Shown: positions 45,401-53,530 of the stretch, piece by piece
Layout: each line of letters opens with the position of its first letter
Numbering within the stretch: position 1 is the stretch's first letter
Assembly (NCBI GenBank): GCA_025362235.1
Contig: JANYGZ010000020.1
Coordinates: 1 to 53,530 of the forward strand
Reading direction: 5' to 3'
DNA: 53,530 bases
DNA from: Ferruginibacter sp.
Lineage (GTDB): Bacteria > Bacteroidota > Bacteroidia > Chitinophagales > Chitinophagaceae
Position numbers and translations under genes: made by a program
The notes under the pieces: model-generated
Databases searched by the model: none
Seen by the model: the letters and a program-made list of their open reading frames with translations, nothing else
What the model was told of the DNA's origin: nothing

Positions 45401-45879
45401 GTGCCCTGGTTTTATCAGCGAGCTATACAGATAAGGGTGGAAATAATATTAAGGCTTTAACCGGCAGCAGTACTGTGTCTTTACAAAATAATACGGTTTC
45501 TTTTACCGGTAACGAAAAAGTAAAAGGTTTTACATCAATGAAATACGGCGGCAGTACAATAATGATTTTACCGGCTGGCGGAGGTTGGTTTGCTTTGGAT
45601 CAAATTGATTTTACTGGAGTACATTCAATAAACTTAACATGCGGGTGGCAGGCACCTCCGTTGGAAGGGTATAGTTTTGAAGCAAGACTTGGTGCGCCTG
45701 ATGGAAAATTATTAGGAAAAGGAACGATGCCAACACCACAAAAAGGGCAGCAATTTGGCGTAGCACATATATCAATTGATGCAGTTACGGATGGTAAGTT
45801 TCACTCAGTTTATTTTGTTTATAATGGATCAGTAAAAGCGGCAGCGGGTGTTATGTCAGTACAATTCAATGCAAAATAA
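42463..45879 (+). CDS. Lipoprotein fusing ThuA, sugar dehydrogenase, PKD and cytochrome c modules
   Basis: 1138 residues. A lipoprotein signal (FFTIVLLTFSC, Cys23) is followed by a ThuA-like domain (about 28-255; ILIFSKTAGYHHESITQGNA, HAATDCEYDWGWYGRLVGAY), a glucose/sorbosone-dehydrogenase-type propeller (about 270-720; EICCHTGGSIAFGPDKLLYF, YVMGNRNPYRISVD), a PKD domain (about 725-805) and a c-type cytochrome with heme motif CKSCH at 884-888. The C-terminal beta domain (about 990-1138) resembles carbohydrate-binding modules. This known Bacteroidota architecture suggests surface or periplasmic oxidation of a sugar with electrons passed to the attached heme. The substrate is unknown. A TonB receptor gene follows. 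Confidence 0.9.
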   Translation: MKYSFAIFKSIIFFTIVLLTFSCSKHEGKPRILIFSKTAGYHHESITQGNAAIEKLGNLNNFDVDTTTNAAMFEDDSLKKYAAVVFLSPTGDLLNSYQEASFERYIQAGGGYMGIHAATDCEYDWGWYGRLVGAYFLDHPGINDTFPNVQEGILNVIDKDNAATKHLPAQWKRTDEYYSFKKMNKDVHVLITINEKSYHGGKNGDNHPMAWYHDYDGGRAFYVEMGHTKESFSEDNYVKLILGGIKYAIGDNKELDYSKVKSQLPPEDNRFTKTQLSQGEFFEPTEMTILPNLDIMIIQRRGEIMLYKNDTKKVKQVGFLNVYYKTSAPGVNAEEGMLGLSKDPDFAKNNWVYIYYSPADSSVNRLSRFTFKNDTLDRVTEKVILEVKSQREICCHTGGSIAFGPDKLLYFSAGDNSTPFDEPGAKYVNNGYAPLNDLPNHQQYDARRSAGNTNDLRGKIIRIRVKDDGTYEIPPGNLFPKGTDKTRPEIYVMGNRNPYRISVDQKNSYLYWGEVGPDAPNDSFAVRGPRGYDELNQARKAGYFGWPLFVGNNYPYHQYDYATGVSGPAFDPAKPINDSKNNTGLRELPPAVPAFIWYPYGASADFPQVGTGGRNAMAGPVYYTDMFPKETRLPDYYNGKLLIYDWIRGWIKAVTMLPNGDFDKMEPFFPSIKVNSLIDMEVGPDGKLYLLEYGNGWFTKNVDAGLARIDFNGGNRPPVITAVNVDKTSGVLPFTVKATVNARDLEKDKITYIWNLGNGTTKETQTPDLEYTYTTAGDFKISVEAKDNQGASTKSDAVNIYAGNEAPLVAVELTGGNKSFYMPGVPLQYAVRVTDKTDTAAIDPANLYVSVDYVEGFDKASTTMGHQQGQASISGKSLMLSLDCKSCHKEAEKSIGPSFTEVSKKYAKDPNVTSYLTDKIIKGGGGVWGEVNMAAHPNLSHGDAQQIISWIMTLSNKAAIKKSLPATGTIIPLANQKPASALVLSASYTDKGGNNIKALTGSSTVSLQNNTVSFTGNEKVKGFTSMKYGGSTIMILPAGGGWFALDQIDFTGVHSINLTCGWQAPPLEGYSFEARLGAPDGKLLGKGTMPTPQKGQQFGVAHISIDAVTDGKFHSVYFVYNGSVKAAAGVMSVQFNAK

Positions 45880-45912
45880 TTAATTAAATTTTTAAACAGG
45901 GCTATAAAATAT

Positions 45913-45935
45913 AAGCGCTCCCTTCAGCGTTTTTT
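45913..45935 (+). terminator. Rho-independent terminator
   Basis: AAGCGCT (45913-45919) pairs with AGCGTTT (45926-45932), one G-T pair included, around CCCTTC-type loop bases, and a T-run follows. It separates the ThuA fusion gene from the TonB receptor gene, so the latter may have its own promoter or depend on read-through. Confidence 0.6.
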
Positions 45936-45955
45936 AGGTATCAAATAAAATAAAT

Positions 45956-48313
45956 ATGGTAAAGAAATTGTGTAGCGTGTTTATAGTATTGCTGGTAATT
46001 TTTAAAGTAAACGGACAGGCCCCGGTAACAGGTAATGTAACGGATAATGAATTGATTCCTTTGTCGAATGTCAGCATTCATTTATTAAACACCGGCATAA
46101 ATGCATTTAGTGACAAAGCAGGTAATTTTAGTATCCAGGATGTGTCAGCCGGAAAATACACCATTGAGTTATCTTCTGTAGGTTATGCAACTATTGCAAA
46201 CGAAATTGAAGTAAGTGGAAAGGAAAACAAGGCGCTTAGTTTTAAAATGAACAACAACCTGGTGCAATTGGGAGCAGTAACTGTAACAGCAGAAAAGAAA
46301 GAAGAATTATTGCAAAATATACCATTAAGTATAACATCAATTTCTTCAAAGCAAACAGAAGAGTACAGGTTATGGAACACAAAAGATTTAACAGCCATTG
46401 TTCCTAATTTATATGCCGGTAATTCAGGCGATGAAAGGAATGTAATCTCTATACGGGGTATTACAACTACTTCCTACGACCCTGCCATAGCTACTTATGT
46501 TGATGGTGTAAATCAATTTAGTTTAGATACCTATATACCACAATTAAATGATATCGAAAGGATAGAAATACTGCGTGGCCCACAGGGGACATTGTATGGA
46601 AGAAACGCAATGGGCGGCGTTATCAATATCATTACCAAACAACCCGCCAACAATACAAATGGTTTTGTAGAACTAACCTTTGGCAATTACAATCAGCAAC
46701 GATATAGCGCAGCCATACGCACACCGATTGTAAAAAATAAATTATTCTTTGGCGCTTCAGGTGTATTTAATAAACGTGATGGTTATTATTTTAATGAGTA
46801 TAACAATACAAGTTTTGATAAGCAGAATCAGCTTAGCGCAAATGGATATTTAAAGTATTTGCCCGGTAATAACTGGTTGATGACATTAAACTTTAAAATT
46901 CAGAACAATAAAAACGACGGTGCGTTCCCCTTGGTAAAAAACAAGGCGGAAGCATTCAAACATCCTTATAAGTTAAATCAAAATGCCATTGGGCAAATGA
47001 CAGATAATACAAAAAATACGTCCTTATCTATTTATCATTTAGGAACCAATGTTGATTTTACCTCTCAAACTGCCTGGCAAAATAATTACCGGTATTACGA
47101 GCCGCCAATTGACGGGGATTTTTCGCCTTTAGATATAGTAACGGTGGCTAATAATTATGGAAATGATTGGAATAATGTAAAAGTATTTACACAGGAATTT
47201 AAATTTAATTCCAGTGCAAAAAAATCGTCTTTATTTAACTGGACGGCTGGGGCCTATTTTTTCCATCAATATAGTCCTAACAAACAGGCTACGCAGTTTG
47301 GAGCAGATGCGGCAAGGTACGGTGCCACTCCCAATACCGCCGTTATAAATACTACAAAAGGTAAGAATACGGGCTTTGCATTATACGGACAGGCAGATTA
47401 TATGCTCACAAAAAAATTATCAGTGGTGGCAGGTTTGAGGTATGATTATGAAAACAAATATTTAAATGTAGAAGGCCAGTACAAGACACAGACGGGCGAC
47501 ATATTTGTCACCAGGCCAGATACTTCTTCTACTGTAAATTTCGACGCCTTCTCTCCCAAACTTGGTTTAAAATATGCTGTTGCAACTAACAGTAACCTGT
47601 TTGCAAATTATAGCCGTGGCTTCCGCACAGGTGGTCTTACTCAATTATCTTCAGATCCTTCACAGCCTCCTTTATATCCTTATGAACCGGAGTACAGTAA
47701 TAATTTTGAAGTAGGCATTAAAAATAATTTTTTAGATTACAGGTTAATTTTAAATGTAACCGCTTTTTATACCCATGTAAATAATGCGCAGGTACCAACA
47801 CTAATTTTACCTGATGCAATTACCGTAACAAAAAATACAGGAGAACTCAACAGCAAGGGTGCAGAACTGGAACTTTTTTATAAACCAATAAAAGGGCTAC
47901 AGATTGATTATAGTTTTGGATATACCAATGCAAAATACGCGGCACTAAAATTATCGTCAAATGGCGGAACAGTTGACCTGGGGGGTAAAACACAAATATT
48001 TACTCCGGATATTACTTCTATGTTAACAGCTCAATACAGTTTTTTAGTATGCGCAAAACAACAGGTAAAAATGTTTGTACGGGCGGAGTGGTTGTATTTA
48101 GGTGAACGTTATTTTGATCTTTCCAATACCATTAAACAATCACCCTACAGCCTGGTAAACACCAGTATTGGCGCAAGCAGAAAAAATATCGAGCTATCTT
48201 TCTGGATGAGAAATATTGGCGATGTGAAATACATTGAATATGCATACGATTTTGGCGCAATACATTTAGGTATACCAATGACATGGGGTATTACTCTTAG
48301 AACCAAATTCTAA
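45956..48313 (+). CDS. TonB-dependent outer-membrane receptor
   Basis: 785 residues. A signal peptide ends near residue 21 (IVLLVIFKVNGQ). Next come a carboxypeptidase-regulatory-like domain (about 22-105; GNVTDNELIPLSNVSIHLLN), a plug domain (about 110-235; IERIEILRGPQGTLYGRNAM, GGVINIITKQP) and a 22-strand barrel to the end (YIEYAYDFGAIHLGIPMTWG, then ITLRTKF). It takes up a ligand across the outer membrane using TonB energy. The barrel is FecA/siderophore-type rather than a long SusC, and no SusD is next to it. It lies 76 bases after the sugar-oxidising lipoprotein, so a sugar or metal-linked substrate is possible. Confidence 0.92.
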   Translation: MVKKLCSVFIVLLVIFKVNGQAPVTGNVTDNELIPLSNVSIHLLNTGINAFSDKAGNFSIQDVSAGKYTIELSSVGYATIANEIEVSGKENKALSFKMNNNLVQLGAVTVTAEKKEELLQNIPLSITSISSKQTEEYRLWNTKDLTAIVPNLYAGNSGDERNVISIRGITTTSYDPAIATYVDGVNQFSLDTYIPQLNDIERIEILRGPQGTLYGRNAMGGVINIITKQPANNTNGFVELTFGNYNQQRYSAAIRTPIVKNKLFFGASGVFNKRDGYYFNEYNNTSFDKQNQLSANGYLKYLPGNNWLMTLNFKIQNNKNDGAFPLVKNKAEAFKHPYKLNQNAIGQMTDNTKNTSLSIYHLGTNVDFTSQTAWQNNYRYYEPPIDGDFSPLDIVTVANNYGNDWNNVKVFTQEFKFNSSAKKSSLFNWTAGAYFFHQYSPNKQATQFGADAARYGATPNTAVINTTKGKNTGFALYGQADYMLTKKLSVVAGLRYDYENKYLNVEGQYKTQTGDIFVTRPDTSSTVNFDAFSPKLGLKYAVATNSNLFANYSRGFRTGGLTQLSSDPSQPPLYPYEPEYSNNFEVGIKNNFLDYRLILNVTAFYTHVNNAQVPTLILPDAITVTKNTGELNSKGAELELFYKPIKGLQIDYSFGYTNAKYAALKLSSNGGTVDLGGKTQIFTPDITSMLTAQYSFLVCAKQQVKMFVRAEWLYLGERYFDLSNTIKQSPYSLVNTSIGASRKNIELSFWMRNIGDVKYIEYAYDFGAIHLGIPMTWGITLRTKF

Positions 48314-48685
48314 TGAGACAGAAGACAAAAAAATCGTTGAAAATATCTTTTAACTAAATTCAGTTGCTGATTTTTCTTTTGCAAGTGTTATCACTTGGGT
48401 GAAGTTGTTATAGCCTTAGTTTTGGGCTACTGCATATCTATTTGTACCAACGGAGTTGAAAAATATAATTTCCTCAATTGAATGTTTACCCAGATACAAC
48501 CGCATTCCCGACATCACATTATAAACAAACAGCGAAAGGCCAACAACAATAGATTACCTAAAACCTATAGAGTAAATATTTGTGGATAATAATTTATTAC
48601 CTTGTAGAAATTTTAAACCATTATTGCCGACTCGTTAGACAAAAAATAATTTCTTAGATAGATATTCATACTTCATCCAGGTAAA
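48314..48685. other. 372-base spacer with possible gene relic
   Basis: CAAGTG (48382-48387) and CACTTG (48392-48397) form a small hairpin. On the minus strand, 48553-48416 is open for 45 codons and reads like a protein (SIVVGLSLFVYNVMSGMRLY, LGKHSIEEIIFFNSVGTNRY). After one stop it continues for about 20 more plausible codons. I do not recognise it; it may be a decayed gene. The rest should carry the promoter of the efflux operon. Confidence 0.35.
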
Positions 48686-49699
48686 ATGAAAACCGTCATT
48701 CGCAATATTTTTATTTTGTTACTGATAGCAGCTACGCTGGCTATTGTTTATTGGTTGATCATAAATTATTATGATGATAAGAACCGCACTGATGATGCAC
48801 AGGTGGATGCCAATATTGTTCCCGCACTTGCCCGTACGGAGGGTTTTGTAGATTCAATTTATGTAGATGATGATCAATACGTACATGCCAACGATATATT
48901 GGTACAACTTGATACTACCGATCTTAACCTCCAGTTGAAACAGGCTTTAGTTGCTCTCGCCATTTCTAAAACCAATCTGCAAAGATCGCAGGTGGGTATA
49001 CAGGTAGCGGGACTGGAAAAAAAAATTGCTACCCAGGGTATAGGAACATATAAAGCCTCACTTGAGAGTTCGGAAAGTAATTATGAACGTAATAAAATAC
49101 TGCAGGAAAAAGGAGTTATTTCTATGCAGCAATTTGAGTTTTCTGAAGAGACCTATAAAAAAGATACTATTGCTTTGGTAAGTGCCTACGATCGCCAGAC
49201 ACAATCAGTTGCAAAGCTCGAAGACACAAAAAAACAACTGGAACTTGCCCAAATGAATATTGCTGCGCAAATGAGCGAGATTGAAATTTTACGCCAGAAT
49301 ATTCAGTACGCTACTATTATAGCTCCTGTTAGTGGCCATGTTTCTAAAAGGAAAATACAAAAGGGTCAAATGGTGCATAAAGGGGCACAATTATTTTCAA
49401 TTGTTCAGTCGGGTGATATGTGGGTTACCGCTAATTTTAAAGAAACGCAGATTGCTACATTCCCAATTGGCAAAAGAGTGAAAATAACCGCCGATACTTA
49501 CCCGGATGATTTTTTTTATGGAATTATTGAATCTATCGGTGGTGCTACCGGTTCTAAATTTGCTTTACTTCCACCCGATAATGCAACCGGTAATTATGTA
49601 AAAGTAATTCAGCGTGTACCCGTGAAGATCAGGTTTGAAGATACTGCCCGTGCAAATAAATTACTGAGGCCTGGCTTCAGTGTGGTTGTAACCCAATGA
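48686..49699 (+). CDS. HlyD/EmrA-family membrane fusion protein
   Basis: 337 residues. One N-terminal membrane helix (about 7-27, IFILLLIAATLAIVYWLII), then a biotinyl-lipoyl-like domain with DDAQVDANIVPALARTEGFV and VDDDQYVHANDILVQLDTTD. A coiled-coil hairpin (about 95-205) and a beta-barrel domain with YATIIAPVSGHVSKRKIQKG follow. It is the periplasmic adaptor joining an inner-membrane pump to an outer-membrane channel. It overlaps the MFS gene by four bases (ATGA at 49696), which is translational coupling. Substrates are probably toxic hydrophobic compounds, as for EmrAB. Confidence 0.9.
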   Translation: MKTVIRNIFILLLIAATLAIVYWLIINYYDDKNRTDDAQVDANIVPALARTEGFVDSIYVDDDQYVHANDILVQLDTTDLNLQLKQALVALAISKTNLQRSQVGIQVAGLEKKIATQGIGTYKASLESSESNYERNKILQEKGVISMQQFEFSEETYKKDTIALVSAYDRQTQSVAKLEDTKKQLELAQMNIAAQMSEIEILRQNIQYATIIAPVSGHVSKRKIQKGQMVHKGAQLFSIVQSGDMWVTANFKETQIATFPIGKRVKITADTYPDDFFYGIIESIGGATGSKFALLPPDNATGNYVKVIQRVPVKIRFEDTARANKLLRPGFSVVVTQ

Positions 49700-51294
49700 T
49701 CAATTCTATGCACATCATTATAAACAAAGGCTGGGTTCGTTTTTTTTTCTTCACAACATTGCTGATAGGAAGTTATAATTTTCTTGGGCAAAGTTTATCG
49801 TTCAGTTATGTGCAGGGTTATTTTGGTGTTACTGCTAAAGATGCAACCTGGTTATTAAGGGGTTTTCAATCAGGAACAATTATTACCGGTATTGCCGGCC
49901 TGGTGTTTATTAAATGGCTGGGCAATCGCACTCTTTTTGTTGGCGCCGCACTATTATTATTGATTGCCACCATATTCTCTTTTACGGCTACAGCGTTTAA
50001 TATATTGCTGGTATCCAGAATTGCTGCCGGTATTGCCAATGGGTTTATGATAGCCGTAGCAACCCAATTGTTTCTTGCTACATACGAGGGTAAAGCGAAA
50101 ATGATAGGCGCCTTAAATACCGTTGCAGCCAGTATAGGTGGATTGTGTTTGGGCATACTTACTAATAGTTTATTTACGGAAGATTACGGCTGGCAATTTA
50201 CCTATTACCTTAGTGTGCCTGCATTGGTTACTATTATCATCTTCTCTTTTTTCTTTGTTCCGGTTACACAAAAAAATGAAGAGATAGAGGAGGATTGGAT
50301 AAGCTTGATTCCTTTTTCTATTTTAATTATTGCTATTTTTTTCCTGGTTTTGTTCAGGGAGCAATACCAGGGATTGAGCAATTTTAAAATATTACTTTCA
50401 GCCATAATAGCTGTTCTGTCAGCATGCATTTTATTGATCAGGGGTTTTACACACAAAAAACCATTGTTCGATACAAGATTATTACAATACCCGGGTTTTG
50501 TAATTGCATTAATTATTTCTTTCCTCAGTGGTGCAGCTTTTATTTTCAATATTTCCCTGTTGGCAAAATTATTAGGCGGCATTTTGCAGATGCCCCTAAG
50601 TGATGTTTTTCAGTTTATAAATTTTCTTTGCCTTGTTATTTTTATTGTACTTGTAATTTCGCTTATACTCATTGCGAAAAAATTTAACCCTTATTGGCTG
50701 TTGATTACAGGCTTGCTGGCGGTTGCATACACAGCCTTTACTTTGTCGCGGCTAAATACTGAGTTTAGTTTTAATAAAATTATCACTCCTTCCCTGATAG
50801 GTATGGCGGGTTGCGGAATGATTGCTATCACTGTTATTATGGTGGCCGTTAAAAGCGTACCACAACACCAGGTGGGTAAGGTTGCTAATTTTAGAAGTGT
50901 AGCCTTCACAATGGGTATTGCACTTACCGCTACAGATTTGGGAAGATTATTAGATCTTGAAAGAGTGAGAAATTTTAACCTGATGATTGGGTATACAGAT
51001 CCGGGCAATCCCTTGTTGCAGGAAAGGTTGAACGGCTTAAAGGCATTTTACCAGGGCAATGGCTATGATGCGGACCAGGCTTACAATGCCGCTATAAATG
51101 GTATTACCGGCATGGTAAAATTGCAGTCATTTTTTTTAGGGTTAAGCGAAATACTTTTTATAGGTTGTATAATTTCCATTACCCTTGCTATAGTAGTTCT
51201 TATTCTTTGGGTAGTGCGTAATTACCAAATGCTTTTTAATTTCATCACTTTTAAAAACCATACAGATGAAAAATTGCAACCAGGCAAAATTTAG
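49696..51294 (+). CDS. MFS efflux pump (EmrB/DHA2-like)
   Basis: 532 residues with about 14 membrane helices, matching the DHA2 drug:H+ antiporter group that partners with EmrA-type adaptors. Visible: GYFGVTAKDATWLLRGFQSG near the start, the loop motif KWLGNRTLFVGAALLLLIAT and SRIAAGIANGFMIAVATQLF. It uses the proton gradient to drive export through the adaptor and TolC protein made by the flanking genes. The start ATGATC overlaps the adaptor stop. The 3' end overlaps the TolC gene by 29 bases, so the three genes form one tight operon. Confidence 0.9.
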   Translation: MINSMHIIINKGWVRFFFFTTLLIGSYNFLGQSLSFSYVQGYFGVTAKDATWLLRGFQSGTIITGIAGLVFIKWLGNRTLFVGAALLLLIATIFSFTATAFNILLVSRIAAGIANGFMIAVATQLFLATYEGKAKMIGALNTVAASIGGLCLGILTNSLFTEDYGWQFTYYLSVPALVTIIIFSFFFVPVTQKNEEIEEDWISLIPFSILIIAIFFLVLFREQYQGLSNFKILLSAIIAVLSACILLIRGFTHKKPLFDTRLLQYPGFVIALIISFLSGAAFIFNISLLAKLLGGILQMPLSDVFQFINFLCLVIFIVLVISLILIAKKFNPYWLLITGLLAVAYTAFTLSRLNTEFSFNKIITPSLIGMAGCGMIAITVIMVAVKSVPQHQVGKVANFRSVAFTMGIALTATDLGRLLDLERVRNFNLMIGYTDPGNPLLQERLNGLKAFYQGNGYDADQAYNAAINGITGMVKLQSFFLGLSEILFIGCIISITLAIVVLILWVVRNYQMLFNFITFKNHTDEKLQPGKI

Positions 51295-52651
51295 TTGTTT
51301 GCTGCTGGCGTGCATGTTGCTAGGCACAATAAATGTAAAGGCACAAAAAACTTTTACATTCGTTGAATGTATCAATTATGCTTTTGAGCACAATCCTCTT
51401 TTACAGGTTTCTGTAAAAAATATTTCCATCGCAGACATCGGCACTAAAAAGGTAAAAGGATCGTACCTGCCGAGGGTAAATTTTTTATCTGCATTTCAAT
51501 ATTATATTGCCAACAGAAAAGTGATCATAGAAGGCGGCTCGCCCGGGGCACCGCCATCATTGCCCGATGGTGAGCCACTGTCAGTAAATACTGGTTATAC
51601 TAATACCTGGTACCCGGCTTTAAATGTAAACCAGCTCATTTTTAATCCATCTTACCGCAGCAGCTATAACATAGCATTACAAAACCAACAGTTACAAACA
51701 CAGCAACTTGGTAGTTTTAAAATTGATTTAATTTCGGGTATTAATAAAGCGTTTAATACCTGCAAATTGTTAGAAGTGCAGGCCCGTTTTCTTGCAGAAA
51801 ATATTAAACGTATCGACACATTGCTTGAGCTTACACGTATTAAATTTGACAAAGGTGCCGGGGTAAAAATAGAAGTGAACAGGGTGGAAGTAACGGCCAA
51901 CCGGATGAAAAGCGAATTGGTAAATGTAAAGAACGGTTTTAGCGAGGCATTGCTATCATTGCAGTTTCAGATGAATTATCTTGAACAGGACAGCATGATC
52001 CTTAGCAGCAATTTCACTATTCCACAACTGGTAAGCCAAACCGATACATTGATGGTGCAACTATTGCAAAGCAATCCTTCTGTGAGGATAGAAAATCAGT
52101 TATTAAATACACAAATTGCTGTAGCTGACGAATCGATAAAATTAGAAAAAGCCCGGGCTGTACCGAATGTTAGTTTGGATGCATCACTGGGATCTGCTCC
52201 TGCGGCAGATGATTTTACAAAAATATTCCAGGGTGAAAGATGGAAGCCCTACTCTTATATAGGTGTGAATGTTGGCATTCCTATTTTTAACGGGCTGGAT
52301 ATAAAACGCTCGGTAGAGCAGAGGAAAATTCAGGCATCGCAATCCCGTAATTACCTTGATCAGTTTGATGCACAATTTGCAAATGAAAAAAACACCACCT
52401 ATGTTCAAATGAAAAATTCCCTGGAAAGATACCGGTATGCAGATGCCAATTTACAATTGGCCAGTAATAATATTGAATTGCTGCATATAGCATTTATAAA
52501 TGGTGTGGCAGATAATCAGGATTTGATACTTGGCGAAAATGACCTGTACGATAACCAGGTAAGATATTACAATGAATTATTGCAATTGATATTATATGCA
52601 ATTGAGGGGCAAAGGGTAACCGGGGCATTCAATAAGCTGGCGGGCATGTAA
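51266..52651 (+). CDS. TolC-family outer-membrane efflux protein
   Basis: 461 residues, starting inside the MFS gene (29-base overlap). Signal peptide MKNCNQAKFSCLLLACMLLG, then TINVKAQ. Two repeats of the TolC fold follow, each with long helices (LLEVQARFLAENIKRIDTLL, LESPKL-free NTQIAVADESIKLEKARAVP) and outer-membrane strands (VSLDASLGSAPAADDF, YIGVNVGIPIFNGLDI). It forms the trimeric exit duct for the HlyD-MFS pump. No transcriptional regulator is linked directly, so control is not visible here. Confidence 0.92.
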   Translation: MKNCNQAKFSCLLLACMLLGTINVKAQKTFTFVECINYAFEHNPLLQVSVKNISIADIGTKKVKGSYLPRVNFLSAFQYYIANRKVIIEGGSPGAPPSLPDGEPLSVNTGYTNTWYPALNVNQLIFNPSYRSSYNIALQNQQLQTQQLGSFKIDLISGINKAFNTCKLLEVQARFLAENIKRIDTLLELTRIKFDKGAGVKIEVNRVEVTANRMKSELVNVKNGFSEALLSLQFQMNYLEQDSMILSSNFTIPQLVSQTDTLMVQLLQSNPSVRIENQLLNTQIAVADESIKLEKARAVPNVSLDASLGSAPAADDFTKIFQGERWKPYSYIGVNVGIPIFNGLDIKRSVEQRKIQASQSRNYLDQFDAQFANEKNTTYVQMKNSLERYRYADANLQLASNNIELLHIAFINGVADNQDLILGENDLYDNQVRYYNELLQLILYAIEGQRVTGAFNKLAGM

Positions 52652-52710
52652 CAAATAATATATCAAAGCTTCATAACCAAACAATAAAATCAAAATTCAG
52701 GATTCTATTT

Positions 52711-52742
52711 TTGAGCCGTGGTTGTTGTTCTACCAACCACTT
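52711..52742. repeat. Partial copy of dispersed hairpin element
   Basis: TTGAGCCGTGGTTGTTGTTC at 52711-52730, with the following TACCAACCACTT, matches the second arm of the element at 26180-26213. GTGGTTG (52718-52724) and CAACCAC (52734-52740) are perfect inverted arms. It lies after the TolC gene. Confidence 0.6.
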
Positions 52743-52798
52743 GTAGGATCAGTCTAAATACAACTTATCTTTATTAAAAAACCTAATACATGTAGCAT

Positions 52799-53251
52799 AT
52801 GACCCTACAAATTATTTTAAGCCTTTTAATTATTACTGCAACCATCTTTGTTCATGGATTCGGCACTGCATGGGGGCTGAATTATTTACTAGATAAGCAT
52901 CAGTCAGCAGACCAGTCTTACGGATTTATTAAAAGTATGAAAATACTTTCCAGTACAGCCGTTTTTTTAATGATACTGCACTATATAGAGATTGCCATTT
53001 GGGCTTTTGTTTACCTGTTGATACCAGAACTGGATAAATTGAGTCATTGGGAAGAAGCCATTTATTTTTCGACAGTTACCTACACAACATTAGGGTACGG
53101 TGATATAACGCTTCCACCGGTTTGGCGGATTATGAGTGGTTTTGAAGCTATGAATGGCATACTTTTATTTGGCTGGTCTACTGCATTGTTTTTTGCCGTA
53201 ATGCAGAAAATTATTGTTATTACAAAAGGAAACAACAAATTCAATAAATAA
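52799..53251 (+). CDS. Two-helix potassium-type ion channel
   Basis: 150 residues. Helices at about 5-25, 38-62 and 110-140 flank a pore loop with the selectivity filter TLGYGD (YFSTVTYTTLGYGDITLPPV, about residues 88-107). The first helix before the usual two-helix pore suggests a short three-helix variant. Four copies would form a K+ channel in the inner membrane. No ligand-binding RCK domain is attached. It stands after the efflux operon with its own spacer. Confidence 0.88.
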   Translation: MTLQIILSLLIITATIFVHGFGTAWGLNYLLDKHQSADQSYGFIKSMKILSSTAVFLMILHYIEIAIWAFVYLLIPELDKLSHWEEAIYFSTVTYTTLGYGDITLPPVWRIMSGFEAMNGILLFGWSTALFFAVMQKIIVITKGNNKFNK

Positions 53252-53345
53252 CAAGATAATATTATTAGTGTATTAGTGAAAGCGTATGCTTCCAATATTT
53301 TAGTGAAAAGGTTTATAAAAAGTATGCACCTGTAAAAACAAACGC

Positions 53346-53530
53346 ATGAAAAAAAATGGTTCCATTGCAGTATTAATTTTTATAGTACTGGTTGCTTTCT
53401 ATCCTAAGCTTGTTAATGGTCAAAACATTCCACCAGTGAATAGTGGTGATGCGGGCCCCTGGCGTTACCTGGGTGAAAAGGTCATCAGCTTTAGCGTTGG
53501 ATCTAATTTTATCGATGTGAAAAAAGTGGG
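53346..53530 (+). CDS. Secreted protein, N-terminal part (cut by window end)
   Basis: The frame opens at ATG 53346 and runs off the window after about 61 codons. The first 25 residues are a signal peptide (MKKNGSIAVLIFIVLVAFYP, then KLVNGQ). The mature start has NSGDAGPWRYLGEKVISFSV, with no recognised domain in the part seen. It is probably a periplasmic or surface protein. Confidence 0.65.
   Translation, partial: MKKNGSIAVLIFIVLVAFYPKLVNGQNIPPVNSGDAGPWRYLGEKVISFSVGSNFIDVKKV

Overview
The window looks like a chromosomal segment of a Bacteroidota bacterium, most likely family Chitinophagaceae or a close relative. The evidence is the low GC content, A/T-rich spacers, arrays of MacB/FtsX-type permeases, two large secreted proteins with type IX secretion (T9SS) C-terminal sorting domains, a SusC-like TonB receptor with an N-terminal carboxypeptidase-regulatory domain, DUF2490 and DUF5009-type proteins, and Crp and TetR regulators of the kind common in this phylum. 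No rRNA, tRNA, CRISPR array or complete insertion sequence was seen.

Layout. (1) 1-7.7 kb: the tail of one and three complete tandem paralogous ABC permeases, separated by spacers full of G/C-rich hairpins. (2) 7.9-10.9 kb: an accessory island with a secreted TPR protein, a PIN-domain toxin gene broken by one in-frame stop and overlapping a 51-codon partner, and the N-terminal stump of a tyrosine integrase. (3) 11-21.4 kb: a secreted CocE/X-Pro-type hydrolase, a small beta-barrel protein, a PQQ-like/PA14 protein and a 1144-residue repeat adhesin-like protein, the last two with T9SS sorting domains; a relic of a phnA-like gene lies between them. (4) 21.6-31.5 kb: household and regulatory genes (lipoprotein, Crp regulator, OmpA-PD40 protein, XerD-like recombinase, YkgJ-type cluster protein, YraN, RNase HI, acyl-CoA carboxylase beta subunit) plus a further accessory secreted protein. 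(5) 31.9-37.7 kb: HPF/RaiA, DUF2490, beta-carbonic anhydrase and a SulP anion transporter on the minus strand (probable bicarbonate handling and stress), then dihydroorotase and a TetR regulator on the plus strand. A decayed copy of the TetR 5' end lies before the dihydroorotase gene. (6) 37.8-42.1 kb: DUF5009-type membrane acyltransferase, coiled-coil membrane protein, CutC and a glycosylasparaginase. (7) 42.5-48.3 kb: a lipoprotein fusing ThuA, sugar-dehydrogenase, PKD and cytochrome c modules, followed by a TonB receptor. (8) 48.7-52.7 kb: an overlapping HlyD-MFS-TolC efflux operon, then a two-helix K+ channel and the start of another secreted protein.

The most distinctive material lies between genes. 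One dispersed hairpin family has copies at 13.0, 13.7, 26.1, 31.6 and 52.7 kb, with related ends at 27.2 kb. A second is built on the palindrome core CCGATAGCTATCGG. A 66-bp direct repeat at 5.1 kb has two copies that differ by paired changes preserving a stem. An identical 12-mer borders two unrelated accessory genes 19 kb apart, each with a GTGTGC motif in inverted orientation at its far end. No wholly new multi-gene system is obvious. The best candidates for a closer look are the bordered accessory units and the structured repeats.
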